DNA of 64,000 nucleotides from Trifolium pratense. Lineage: Eukaryota; Streptophyta; Magnoliopsida; Fabales; Fabaceae. A program made the translations under genes and the position numbers. Below, one piece after another: positions 37,276-48,129 of the stretch (its first letter is position 1; each line of letters starts with the position of its first letter). Where the stretch lies: assembly GCF_020283565.1 (NCBI RefSeq), contig NC_060063.1:26032777-26096776 (forward strand), in the 5' to 3' direction. Under the pieces are notes generated by a model. The model did not search any database and was not told the DNA's origin. It worked only from the letters and a program-made list of their open reading frames with translations.

Positions 37276-39673
37276 TCATTTTTCATTTCAATCAAAATCT
37301 GTGTTTTTCTTATGTTTCTTAGTCAATCTTCATTTCTTTCCTTGTCTTAATTATATTAATTAATTCTTTTGATCCATGATCTCAACATTGACCTTTGAAT
37401 AAAAACTTCCACATGTACTCCCAACAATGCATACAAATAATTTCCATCATGCCTTGGAAATTTATAGGTTGTCTCCTTAATTGTGTCACGCTCCTTTGAA
37501 ATTTCTATGATAGTACTTTTGTATAATTGACCCCATCATTCATTCAATTATTATTATTGTTGTACAAAATTTAATGTAAATGCCAACCACACCCACAAAA
37601 AATGAACCAAAAAAAATGCTATCATACTCCAAGATTTGAAGAAGAGGATACAATGATTTTTAAGGATTGAAAGAAGAGAAGAAAAAAAATAGAGAAATCT
37701 TCTATATTTTTTTAGTGGGTTTTTTCTTTTGATAAATGAGAGGGTATTTTTATAGAAAATGATAAATAAATATTTTTTATTAATATATTTTTAATTTAAA
37801 GAAATTATCAACACTCCAAAAAACTCGTCTAATACACTTTTTTAGTTTCTCCAAATTAAAAAGAATTTTGTATCATAAAAAAAAGTGCATTCTCGAAATT
37901 CTCTTCTACTCCAAAGTCTTCTCCTATTTTTCTCACTTGCTCATTCATTTTTTTTTCCAAAACCCTTCACTCACTTTCGGTCCAAACTCTAAGTCTAAGA
38001 CTTTGTAAGTTTGTAGGGGTTAAGAGGACTTTAGTGGAAGAAATAGAGAGAAAAATAGGGAAATTTTTTCTTTTTTTAGAGTGTTTTTATTTTTCTTTTG
38101 ACTCAATTGAGAGTGATTTTATAGAAAATCATAAAACAATATTTGTGATCAATATTTTTTAAATTTTGAGAGTATTAGAACATCACATGAAGAATTCACA
38201 TAAACTCTTCAAAACCTTAAAAATTTATCTCTAGTACAATATTTTAGTTCCACCAAATTAAAAAGATTTTGTATTATAAAAAAAAACAATGATCTGGTCA
38301 AAGTCCTCTCCTCCTAAACTCCTTTATTTCTTTCATTTATTCCTTCTTTTCTTTTTTTTTTTCTTTTAACCCGTGGCTGCTCCCCTCTCCTTCAAACTTG
38401 CAAAGAAAACCAAAATAATTTCAACTTCCTAATATTTGATTATGATGTTGTTGACGGTGGTTTTTTTATTATTACGAAGTGGTATATTTTTACTCCAACG
38501 AGACAATTTAGGATTTGCATTAGTGTGTTATTCGGTTAATAGGTTTACGATTGATTTGAATTTAGTGGTTATTTGGTGTCGGTTTTGAGTAATTCTAATC
38601 TTAAATGTTATGAACAAAAAAAGTAAATTGCATAAAAGTAAATTGAGTTTCATACATCAATCCAGAATTTATAACTTTCTAAAAAGTTTATCCATATACA
38701 TTTTTCCGTGTTAGTGTGTAACGTGTTTCTGTTTTAGGAAATGAACTAGCTGTCTAAAACAACCAAGTTATTTCTATTTAGAAGAAAATTTGAAAATTCA
38801 ATAACCGTCATGTCTGTGACGTGTGGAAAAGATGTCCTTCGAAAATCATTCACTCCAATCTTCATTTTTTGTTTTAATTTGAATTTTGATGAAAAAACTC
38901 TATTTGACACGCTTGTCTTTGACCTTTCAAACTCGCTTTATTAGCATATACAATTTAAAGTGCATATGAATTTTGAATTCTAAATACATATAACAGATGT
39001 ATTCTAATACATATATATTTTTTCTTATATAAAGATGAAATATGTATACATGAGTCAACAAGTCGTTCACTCAAAAATCAACATGATCAATTTTACTTTG
39101 CCTCTGTAGTGCGCGTGAAGATACTTTAGTTTTTTCAAATAAAAATTCAATCACAAACTTGACAAAAATACAACTTAAACCATGACCACAAGAATTTAAT
39201 AAGTCGAATCAAGCTTAACAAAATTTCCACAAAATTTCCAAAAGATAAAAAGCATTTTATTATTTAGGGTGCAACCATGCATTATGTTAATCCTAATTCT
39301 AGATATATATCCTAAGATTATCTCGGTGGAACTTAACATGGTTTTTTACAGAAAAATAAATGAAAATGAGACAAATTTTGTTTGACCAGATTTCAACGCG
39401 AAAATAAACAAACCATTCTACAACTTTCCTGAAAAATCTCCACATTGGTTTCCTCGTGATTTCTTAGGAAAGTCCAATCAAATGCATAAACACAAATTTC
39501 CTCTTTCTTGGAGGACCAAGATTGTCTGCAGTATTGGTAGGATCGGTAGACAATTTCGACCATTTGGTAGGATCAGTAGTTTAATTGGTTGAATTAGTTA
39601 TAGGTTAAAAAAATTGAAGGTTCATAATTCAAGTGTCATGGTGTAAGAAACTAACATATCAATTAACATACTA
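37276..39673. other. Non-coding region with a diverged local duplication
   Basis: About 37640-37960 and 38010-38350 are diverged copies of one unit. Shared pieces are TTTTATAGAAAAT, CCAAATTAAAAAGA followed by TTTTGTAT, and AAGTC(T)TCTCCT. The remainder is AT-rich, with no gene or RNA that I can support. Confidence 0.5.
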
Positions 39674-39820
39674 CTCTTTTCGGTCATAAATATAAGAGAA
39701 CATATATTTTTTAGGTACATTGAGAATTCAATGTATCTAGCCTATAATATTGACTAAATACATTAGATTCTCAATGAATATAAAAAGTATATCTTCTCTT
39801 ATATTTAGGACCGGAGGGAG
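39674..39820. mobile_element. Stowaway-type MITE
   Basis: The right end CTTATATTTAGGACCGGAGGGAG mirrors the left end CTCTTTTCGGTCATAAATATAAG. TA flanks both sides (39672-39673, 39821-39822). Length 147 bp. Confidence 0.88.
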
Positions 39821-39904
39821 TAATAATTTATCATTGAAAAACATTATACCGCCAAGGAGTATTTGTGTGAATGTATATTCATTTTTCTCTTATAACATTA
39901 TACC

Positions 39905-41945
39905 GCTAAAGGTCTTGCTAACAGATTAAAAGGTGTGTTTCACAAATGCATTTCTGACAATCAATCTGCATTTGTACCTGGAAGATCAATTCTGGATAAA
40001 CGCTATGTCTGCAATTGAGTTGGTGCATTTCATGAAGGTAAAAACCAGGGGTAAACGCTATTCAAAATTTTGTCACCAATATTTTAGGAGTGCAACATGT
40101 TCTTGGGACTGGTAAATATCTCGGATTGTCGTCTATGGTGGGCCGGAGTAGAAAATCAACATTCCGATTTATAAAGGACAAAATTTGGAAGAAGATTAAT
40201 TCTTAGAGCAGTAGATGCCTCTCTCAAGCAGGTCAAGAAATTATGATTAAATCGGTTCTTCAATCTATACCCTCATATGTTATGAGTATATTTTTAATTT
40301 CATCCTCCCTTTGTGATGAAATTGAAAAAATGATGAACTCATTTTGGTGGGACCATAATAGAGATCAATCTAAAGGAATACATGGCTCTCTTGGGAGCGT
40401 TTTTCTATGCACAAAAATGCGGGTGGCTTGAGTTTTAAAAGCATTGAAGCTTTTAATTATGCAATGCTTGGAAAACAAGCTTGGAAGTTGTTATCAGATC
40501 CAAGCAATTTAATCACAAAATTATTCAAAGTTAAATACTTTCCTAAAAGTGATTTTCTTGATTCGAGCATTGGGCATAATCCGAGCTATGTTTGGCGAAG
40601 CATTTGGAGTGCTAAATTTATTGTTCGTGGTTGGTAACCATATCCCGGTTTGGAATCATAAATGGAGCTTGGATGGTGATATTTTTACACGACCTGTACA
40701 TATGAATCATGTGATGGACACTATGACAGTCTAAGATTTGTTGATGACTGATTCAAAGAGGTAGAATGTGCCTCTTATTTGCTCCTCGTTTGATGATAGT
40801 AGTGCAAGGAAAATTTTGAAAACTCCTCTGTTAGACTCAGTTCCAGTCGACAAAGTTATTTGGAGATTAGAAAAGGATGTGCACTATTCAGTTAAGAGTG
40901 CATATCGTTATTGCATTGGCGAGGCCATCGATACTAAACATCTAAAGGTTCCAGGTCAGTGGCATTATATCTAGAAAGCGACGGCTCCACCAAAAATTAA
41001 GAACTTTATTTGGCGGTTATGTCGTAATTGCATTTCGACTAGATTTCGACTGAACCAAAATGGTGTTAATTGTCCTGGTAATTGTGTTCATTGTGATGAT
41101 GAGCTTGGAGATAATATTCATCTATTTTTCTTATGTAATAATGCAAAGAATATATGGCAAAAGCTTGGATGAAGAGATATTATTCAACAACACTTGCATG
41201 CTAACAATCATATAGCAGAGATCATTTTTTCTCTTTTGCAGGTCTTTAACTCGGAGCATTCAACGTTGTTCATGGTGACACTATGGAGCGTTTGGCACAA
41301 AAAAACAATAAGGTGTGGAGGAATAAAATTAAACCAACTCATGTAGTTTGTGACAGAACCACCAACTTATTATTGGACTGGAGAAATGCGCAACAATACA
41401 AGCAACGGAACTGTATGCAGCAACAACAAGTAATTGAAACTCGTTGGCAAAGCCACATACAGGGCGGTACAAGTGTAACATAGATGCTTCGTTCTCTGTT
41501 TGGCAGAATAAAGTTGGAATAGGAATGTGTATACGAGATGATCAAGGACAATTTGTTCTAGCCAAAACTGAATGGATGTCACCCATCACAGATACTGATA
41601 TCGGTGAAGCTCTTGGTTTGCTTAGCGCTCTGAAATGAGTTCATGATTTGCAACTAGAAAATGTGGACTTTGAACTAGACTCCAAGAATGTTGTTACAAG
41701 CTTTCATAATAAGCGCAATAATGTGTCTCAGCTTTGTGATGTTATTAGAGATTGTGTCGTTTGCATAAAACTTGTTTTAGAAACTCTAGTGTTGAGTTTA
41801 TTATGAGACAAGCCAATGAGGTTGCTCATGCTCTAGCAAGGGTGGCCACTTCTATAGCTAGTTTCCACTTTTTCATTGATATACCCAATTGTATTGTTAA
41901 CATACTAAATAATGAAATGCTATAAACTTTTTACTGTAGAAAAAA
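39905..41945 (+). pseudogene. Degenerate LINE (RT, zf-RVT and RNase H remnants)
   Basis: Pieces of one plant L1-type element appear in order but in shifting frames. They are a reverse transcriptase (KCISDNQSAFVPGRSIL, 39940-40000), then a large internal deletion. The post-RT region follows (IMIKSVLQSIPSYVMSIF; KSIEAFNYAMLGKQAWKLL; SYVWRSIWSAK), then zinc-binding zf-RVT (VIWRLEKDVHYSVKSAY, with NCVHCDDELGDNIHLFFLC near 41080-41130). Last is RNase H (RYKCNIDASFSV, 41465; FELDSKNVVTSF, 41670). Several stops and frameshifts show it is dead. The catalytic FADD box of RT is in the deleted part. Confidence 0.88.
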
Positions 41946-42036
41946 TAAATTATGTGGACATATAATTACTAATTATTGTCATTTATTGCTAATTTTAAGG
42001 ACGGCTTGTTTTGGCTTTTTTAAAAATGAATTTTAT

Positions 42037-42173
42037 GTTCCCATGAGCTTAGCTCAGTTGGTAGGGATATCACACTAGTGTACGGCAGCCCGTGTTCGAA
42101 TTCGGTACATTCCACTTATTCACGTTTAAGGTGAATTTTCTTGTCACTAGACTACTTGACAAAAAAAAAGAGG
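42037..42173 (+). mobile_element. tRNA-derived SINE
   Basis: The A box is TAGCTCAGTTGG (42050-42061) and the B box GTTCGAATTC (42094-42103). A SINE tail region (TCACTAGACTACTTGAC) ends in nine A. The flanks ATTTTAT (42030-42036, 42174-42180) are a short target duplication. It sits inside the repeat also found uninterrupted at 9610, which shows the empty site. The anticodon region is not tRNA-like. Confidence 0.88.
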
Positions 42174-42491
42174 ATTTTATAGTGTTACATAATTTTGTGT
42201 AAAAAAAATTACAAAAGAAACTTTTTATAAAAGCTTCAAATTGAAAATTTACTTTGAATAATTATTTATTTTATTTTTTTTAATCAACTTTGAATAGTTA
42301 TTCTTTTTTTTTTATACACTCCTTCCACTTTTTCTATAGTGAAGTGTAAACATGCATTGACTTTTCCTGATATATAAGAGGAATGGACTTAACCAGTGAC
42401 CTTTTCAGTAAAGTAAATCAATAGTTTCCTTTATCTAATTCACATTAAAAGAGATGACAAATTATATAACAAGATAAACATATGTATGCAC

Positions 42492-42788
42492 TGTTAGAAA
42501 TAATATTGATATGGCTCTATCCTAACATCTTAAGGTTTTGGGATAATCGGTTATTTGACATGGTATCAGAGCTTCTATGACTAAGTGGTCTAGAGTTCGA
42601 TCCCCGCTCCCCTCACTTTCTAATTAAAAAAAGTGGAATTTAAGCATATGGTAGATGAGTCTATGCATTATCCACGCTTCAAGCTCAAATGGGCTCTTGT
42701 GTGAGGAGGAGTGTTAGAAATAATATAAAATCATTGATATGACTCTATCCTAACATCTTAAGGTTTTGAGATAATTGGTTATTTGACA
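42492..42788 (+). mobile_element. TRIM (miniature LTR retrotransposon)
   Basis: Terminal repeats of 69 bp (42492-42560) and 77 bp (42712-42788) start TGTTAGAAATAATAT and end TTATTTGACA. They differ mainly by an 8-bp indel. Directly after the first repeat is TGGTATCAGAGC, the classic initiator tRNA-Met primer site (42561-42572). A purine-rich GTGAGGAGGAG precedes the second. The flanks TGCAC / TTCAC match at 4 of 5. It has no coding capacity. Confidence 0.9.
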
Positions 42789-42873
42789 TTCACTATGCAA
42801 CATTTAAATGATGAAGATCATAGGAGCAGAATTAATTAACAGACAAATGCTATGGTGCAAAAGTCTTTTATGT

Positions 42874-43357
42874 TGTTCTGGTAAAAACTCAAAGGGGGTT
42901 GTATTATTGACTAAATGGTATGGTTACACTTGGTTCAATCCCAACAACCCTGGGAGTTTTTTTTAGTCAGTTAAGAAGAGACCCCTCCAAATGAAAGTAT
43001 GGAGCTATTTATAGAGCCTCTAGTCTTCTTCTCCAAGCAAGGATTCCTAGAAATTCGGTCTTCAGCACCTTCTTCGGTGGTACAGCGTGAAAACAGGGAT
43101 AGTAACCTTGGTCTCCAAGCTATGGCGGTTATGAGAAGTTAATTTCTTCCTTTTCAAGTCAATCAGTTAACACTGGGAAGAGGAAGATATTTATACGATA
43201 TGGGATTACCCTTCTGGGCGTTGCCACGTTGTTGTTTAGCCACGCCTTGGCCACTCGTCGCCTAATGGATATTTAGGTTTTGCTTGATTTGGGCCTATTC
43301 TCCTTCTTACATTAATTGGGCTTACTGGATATGTCCTTAAGCCCATTGCCCAGTCCA
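42874..43357 (-). repeat. 3' LTR of the Tat element
   Basis: 484 bp, matching 60079-60562 with no difference that I could see. It contains the TATA-like TATTTATA (43006-43013, minus sense) as in the other LTR. Confidence 0.93.
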
Positions 43358-43372
43358 CAGCCCCCCAAGCAC
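43358..43372 (-). other. Polypurine tract of the Tat element
   Basis: Read on the minus strand, CTTGGGGGGCTG abuts the 3' LTR. It is the expected plus-strand primer for second-strand synthesis. Confidence 0.65.
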
Positions 43373-43545
43373 GAAGTCCAAAGGAGTGAAGTGCTTGAAT
43401 ATGATTCGAATTTTCCCTCTAAAACTTGTGGCGCGGGAAAATTTCATCACGTTCTTTCCCACTCTCTGATGCACGTTCTCGTTCTCCTGTACCATATCTA
43501 TCAACCGTCTCTCCATTTACTGATGCCACGATTGGATATTTTCTC

Positions 43546-43553
43546 TATAAAAA
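43546..43553 (+). promoter_or_regulatory. TATA box of antisense gene 1
   Basis: TTCTCTATAAAAAGGATC lies 70 bp upstream of the ATG at 43623 and about 190 bp inside the LTR border. The position fits a start site near 43580. Confidence 0.6.
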
Positions 43554-43622
43554 GGATCATTCGATGATAGGATCAACTCATCACATTCTCACTTGCTTGC
43601 ATAAAAGTTTTCTTTCTACAAT

Positions 43623-44267
43623 ATGTCTCCTAAAAACCTTCCCTTTGAATGTGGTCAGTCTCCTGCTTCCCCCGTCATTAAGCGACTCCGCCGTATGTTG
43701 ACCCTGAGTACGGAGGATTTAATGGACGATTTTGGTGAGTTCTCGGAATTTGTCAAAGAGCTTAATGATTACTGTTGGAGGCTGACCAAGGAGGAGAAGC
43801 GTTTTCTTGACAGTGTGTTGCGTTTGGAGAAAGAGCTGAAGGATAATGCATCTTTCGTGATTGTTGTGGAGAATGTCAAGGAATGCCATTCCGAGGTTAC
43901 TGAAGCTGTTGATAGCCAGATAGAAATCACGAAAGAGACCATGGGCGTGCAGGAGGAGATCTTAGGAATATGCTTTAATGAGGAGCGGAGAGTGGACGAT
44001 CGTTTGGCGCTGCTGAACAAGGAGATGAAGCCGCTTGTGAAGAGGAAGAGGGCTCTTCAAGGCGAGATTAGGGATGATGTTGCTAAGTTGATTTCCAGGC
44101 GCCATTCTTTGGTGGACCTTTTGGACAAGCAGAGCGAGCTGAGAGAGGACCTGAAGCCTATTGAAGAAAACATGGTGAAGGCGAAGAGGGTGAAACGGGC
44201 ATTTGAGGAAATGCACCGTATCGCCGTTGCCGATGCTGGTGAATTAGGGAGCTCTACCGTGCCATGA
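43623..44267 (+). CDS. Antisense ORF 1 of the Tat element, coiled-coil protein
   Basis: This 214-residue intact frame runs opposite to gag-pol. It is rich in Glu, Lys, Arg and Leu. Heptad-like stretches are KELNDYCWRLTKEEKRF (about 41-57), VLRLEKELKDN and KLISRRHSLVDLLDKQSEL (about 154-172), so most of it should be alpha-helical coiled coil. I do not recognise a named domain. Its own TATA box and a T-rich 3' flank suggest an independent transcription unit. Extra antisense ORFs are known from Tat elements, but a role is not established; any function given here would be guesswork. Confidence 0.7.
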   Translation: MSPKNLPFECGQSPASPVIKRLRRMLTLSTEDLMDDFGEFSEFVKELNDYCWRLTKEEKRFLDSVLRLEKELKDNASFVIVVENVKECHSEVTEAVDSQIEITKETMGVQEEILGICFNEERRVDDRLALLNKEMKPLVKRKRALQGEIRDDVAKLISRRHSLVDLLDKQSELREDLKPIEENMVKAKRVKRAFEEMHRIAVADAGELGSSTVP

Positions 44268-44601
44268 AGTCTTTTGTTTGCTCATCTTTCCGTTTTGTGC
44301 TTTTCTTTCTAGTATTTGTAATTTGCTTCGCCTTTTGGGATCTTTGTTGTTTTTCTTTCTGTACTTTCGTTTCCGTTGTATCAAGATTTGAATTTTAAGC
44401 AGTTTCTTTTCCTTATGCGCTGCTCTTTTTATTTCTGCTCGTATCGCCTCCTTTTTTTTGCAGTTTCTCGATAACTTAAGTGGGTCAAATTTTGACTCCT
44501 TGGAAACATAAGAGTGATATTTCCCGAGACAGTCAAAGTTTGGTGGTTGCAACCGTCCAAGCATTTATGACTACCGTTAATAACGATGTTAAAAAATTGG
44601 C

Positions 44602-44609
44602 TATAAATA
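44602..44609 (+). promoter_or_regulatory. TATA box of antisense gene 2
   Basis: TTGGCTATAAATATCACC is a near-perfect plant TATA box 48 bp upstream of the ATG at 44658. Confidence 0.65.
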
Positions 44610-44657
44610 TCACCCGCTAAAACTCGAATTTCTATTAACTTGTTTTGAATCCTCTCA

Positions 44658-44981
44658 ATGGGAAAGAACAATGGCAAAATACCTGCTGCTGAGAAGTCTC
44701 AAACTCAGCGAAGGAAGAAAAGGGTAGAGGAACCTACCTCTAACTCCACTCGCTCCCGAAGGTCCAAAGAGGTCAAAAAGGTGGAGGTTATCGTTCTTTC
44801 CTCAGATACCTCCGATTCTGGTAGTGGTGATGAGGATTATGTTTCGTTTCTGGAGACGTATGTTCCTCCCGAACTTTCTTCTCGAGCTTCTTCGTCGGGT
44901 GAAGAAGATGGATCCCGGATTACCGTGGAATCCAAGATGACGCTTCCTGAGCCTGTGCAGAGGGATTCGGAGTCCGAGTGA
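44658..44981 (+). CDS. Antisense ORF 2 of the Tat element, small charged protein with SIM-like motif
   Basis: This is a 107-residue frame. A basic N-terminal half (RRKKRVEEP, RSRRSKEVKK) could serve as a nuclear signal. It is followed by VEVIVLSSDTSDSGSGDEDY (about 47-66), a hydrophobic core with Ser/Asp-rich tail that has the form of a SUMO-interacting motif, then a Ser/Glu-rich end. No known domain is recognised. The ATG is the first after the TATA box and gives an uninterrupted frame. Coding status is supported by the promoter placement and lack of stops but not proven. Confidence 0.6.
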   Translation: MGKNNGKIPAAEKSQTQRRKKRVEEPTSNSTRSRRSKEVKKVEVIVLSSDTSDSGSGDEDYVSFLETYVPPELSSRASSSGEEDGSRITVESKMTLPEPVQRDSESE

Positions 44982-45395
44982 TGGGATTTTTAGGACTAGT
45001 TTTTCTTTGTAACTTTGTTTTATATCATTGTACCTTTATTTTTCGAAATTAATAAAGATCTCTTTTTTGGTCTAGGACTGAATTTATTGTTCCTGTGTTT
45101 TGCTTTCTCCTTAATCTTGAATCTTTTTCCTTTTGGGCGTTTTTTTTTTTTCCTTTTAACTTCTGTTATGCCTAAAAAAGGCGAGGCTCGTACTTTTGGC
45201 GTGGTCATTCCAGAGGCGCGTTGTGCTTCGAGGCGACTTCAAGTTCGCCTTTAGGATAATAACTATTTGACGATAAATCTTCCAAAACTTACTCTCGGGA
45301 TACACGCTTTTTGACACGTATTTAATCCGACGACGCATGCGATACTTCTTACTTCGACTTCTGGACTTCAACCGGTCGAAAAAGGTTTCCCTCGT

Positions 45396-45403
45396 TATAA
45401 GTA
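45396..45403 (+). promoter_or_regulatory. TATA box of antisense gene 3
   Basis: CTCGTTATAAGTAGTATC lies 242 bp before the ATG at 45645 and implies a leader of about 210 nt. Weaker than the other two, but in the expected place. Confidence 0.5.
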
Positions 45404-45644
45404 GTATCTCCGTTTCTTCTTTCCCTTTACTTATTTCTTCTCGCGAATCAGTATTCTTTTTCGCATATCCTTCTTCGATCTTCCAGCAAGCCTTTGTTCA
45501 ACGCTTCGTGTTAGGACGCTTCCAGTTTATTTCTCCAAGCTTTATCAATTTCTTTGAGGTATTCTTTCTTTTATACCTTACTCCTTTTCGCCGATTTGGT
45601 CTGTCTTGAGTAGGAACCCTAGTTTTCTGATTAGGTTTGGATAG

Positions 45645-47751
45645 ATGGTTATTTTGAGGGAGTTAGATGATAATGAGGGGAGGGTTCCTATTTCTTCTCC
45701 TAGTTATCTCGAATGGGCGCAACAAGTTCGCGCCCACTATACTAGGGCTAACGGCGTCCTTAATAGCCGAGGGTTTTACTCGGAATTATGGGGTTTTGAT
45801 GTTGGGAGTAGTAATAGTGATAGTGATAGCAGTAGTGATAGTGGTAATGACAGTGATTGTGTCATAATCTCCCCTTCCTCTTTCACAGGAAAGCGGAAGA
45901 ATTCTTGTCGAGATCTGGTCGTTGCTGATTACACTCCAGTCACCATGGAAGTTCCTTCGAAGTATACTAGTGTGGAAATGGTGAGGAGCTTTAGGAAAGC
46001 CGTCAAACTTTCTGACTCTCGACATGAAGATTCTATTATTACCGAGCCTGTCAGAGAGGACGAGTTTGTATTTTCTAAGAATGACACACCGCCGCATTAT
46101 TTCTACCTTTATACTGGCGTGATCCAACCCCTCAATATTTGGCTGCCCTTTACCCCTTTTGAGGCGGAGATGTTGAAGGTTCTCAACGTCGCCCCTACCC
46201 AACTTCATCCCAATAGTTGGGCCTTTGTCAAAGCCTTCGAGGTGATGTGCTTAGGCTTCGAACTGAAACCCTCAATTGGCGTCTTTTTCTCTTTCTACCA
46301 CATTAAAAACTTAAAACCTCAAGCATTAGTCTCCCTTAGCAGTCAACCTAATCGCCGCCTCCTGAGTTTGTACGCTTCCAACTTCAAGAACTTTAAGAAC
46401 TCTTTCTTTCGGGTTCGCTGTGGCGATCAACTCCCGGATTTGATGTATGATGAAGTAGAAGATCCTCTATTTCCCTTCTACTGGACCGATAACCCTAGGC
46501 TTATCAAGGGAGCCGTCTTTGAGGCCTTGAGTGATTTTGAACAAGATACCGTCAACTTCCTTGACTCCTATGCTCTTATGGATACCGCCGACATTCTTAG
46601 GTGTGAGGGTAATAGTGAAGCCCTGACAGAGTATTTACGTAAGTAATGCATTTGGTATTTTTCTACTTCTGTTTAATGTTGATCTCGCCTTATTACTAAC
46701 TTGTGTTTTTTTTTTTTGTCTCTTTATTTTTGCAGAGAGAATGAGGACTATCTCTAATGAGGAGAGACTGGCATTCTTGGCTAAGGCTCGCCAGCAAAAA
46801 GCCAATCCTGCTGTCGCCGTGATTGACCCACTGAAACAGCTGCAAGTGGAGGAAGCTGTTATTAAAGAGGGGCGGAGCAAAAAGAAACATGATGGGCGGA
46901 TCTGTATCGAGATCCCGGGGAAAGCAGCTCCTGGGGCCAAGGAAGCCGAGGGTGTCGCTCCTCCTCCTCCTAAAAAGCAGAGGGTCGAGAGTACTACTCA
47001 AACTGTCAAGGACGCCTCCAAAGGCAAAGGCGTGGCTTCCAGTTCTTCTCAGCCTCCCTCTCCAGACGCCGATGCCGGTGCTTCCCTTACTTGGAGCTCT
47101 TTTGACCCTTTCGAATTCATTGAAAGAGGAGTGACTATGGTTGGCGATATGACTCGCTTCACCAACACTCCTACTGAGGCCCTGAGGAAAAAGGCTTTGG
47201 AGTATGAGGTTAAGGGCACTCTTCTCAACTATTTGCTGACTAATCACCAAGAACAAGAGGTCCAAGAGGCGAAGCAAAAGGTGAAGACCGTTGATGATAA
47301 TCTGGCTGATATTGAGAAGAGGTATACTGAGACCAAGACTAAGCTGGAGGCAGATATTAAGAAGCTGAAGGAAGAGCAGGAAGGCGAGGCGGAGAGGTTG
47401 AGGAAAGAGTACGAGGAGAAGCTGGCCAAGATTAAGGAAAGCTACGCCGCTTCTGAGACCAAGCTTAAAGAGAATGCTGCTGCCCAGGATGAGAAACTCT
47501 CTAAGCTATCCAAGGAGAAGAATGAGGCGGTACTGTCTATTGGGACCCTGGCTGATGAGAAGGTTAGGTTGGAGAACGACATCAACGAGCTTCAACTCTG
47601 TGCAGCCAATCAATATGATGAGGGTTTCGCCTTTGCGATCGAGCAGGTTAAGCTGCTCTTTCCTGATTTAGATGCTGAGCGCCTAGGCGAGGCTGATGCA
47701 ATGAAGCAGATAGTTGATGGCAAGCTCGTTCCTTACGTTCCTCCCCAATGA
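45645..47751 (+). CDS. Antisense gene 3 of the Tat element: putative gypsy-type transposon protein (PF04195-like)
   Basis: Two exons, 45645-46638 and 46736-47751, join in phase 1. The donor is TTAC|GTAAGT, the branch-like TACTAAC is at 46693 and the acceptor is TTTTTGCAG. They give 669 residues. An acidic Ser/Asp stretch (about 60-80, SDSGNDSDCVIISPSS) is followed by the domain I know as the plant putative gypsy-type transposon family. Motifs are PPHYFYLYTGVIQPLNIWLP, FVKAFEVMCLGFELKPS, GVFFSFYHIK and PLFPFYWTDNPR (about 150-290). The second exon encodes a Lys/Pro-rich linker and a long coiled coil (about 490-630, KKLKEEQEGEAERLRKEYEE). The family is typical of Tat elements, on the strand opposite to pol. 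Function unknown. Confidence 0.85.
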
Positions 47752-48129
47752 ATGCTTTATTCTCCTGTTGTAATAGATTAAATCTTGCCCTTATGTGGCT
47801 TTTGTAGCTATTTGTATGCCCCTTCGTGGCTTGAACAATTTACCCTTTATTGGGTTTCTATTAATTCCTTTATTTGCAATGATCCTCTTTCTTCATAATT
47901 TTGCGGATGAATTTTGCATTACGTTGTGAGGTAACGCCTTCTGTCATTCTCACCTTGGAAACTTTGTCCCTACACCAGTTATATCTTCAACATTCTATAA
48001 TAATTGTGAATCGATAGAAAATAACTTTATACCTGTTGTCATTTGGCGTTATAATGAATCGCCTTGCTTTGGTTGTGTGTACGCTTCTTCTGGCGGTGTT
48101 GATAATCTCGCCTTTTTTTGCTGTATCTT
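47752..48129. other. 3' flank of antisense gene 3
   Basis: T-rich sequence, probably the 3' UTR of antisense gene 3 and spacer before the tandem repeats. Nothing else seen. Confidence 0.45.

Noticed and set aside
42540..42610. tRNA gene near TGGTATCAGAGC...GTTCGATCCCC
   Set aside because: It has a B box but no A box, stems or anticodon arm. The first part is the primer site of a TRIM.
46635..47277. Minus-strand ORFs opposite antisense gene 3
   Set aside because: Low-complexity shadows of the coiled-coil exon; no Tat element domain expected or found.
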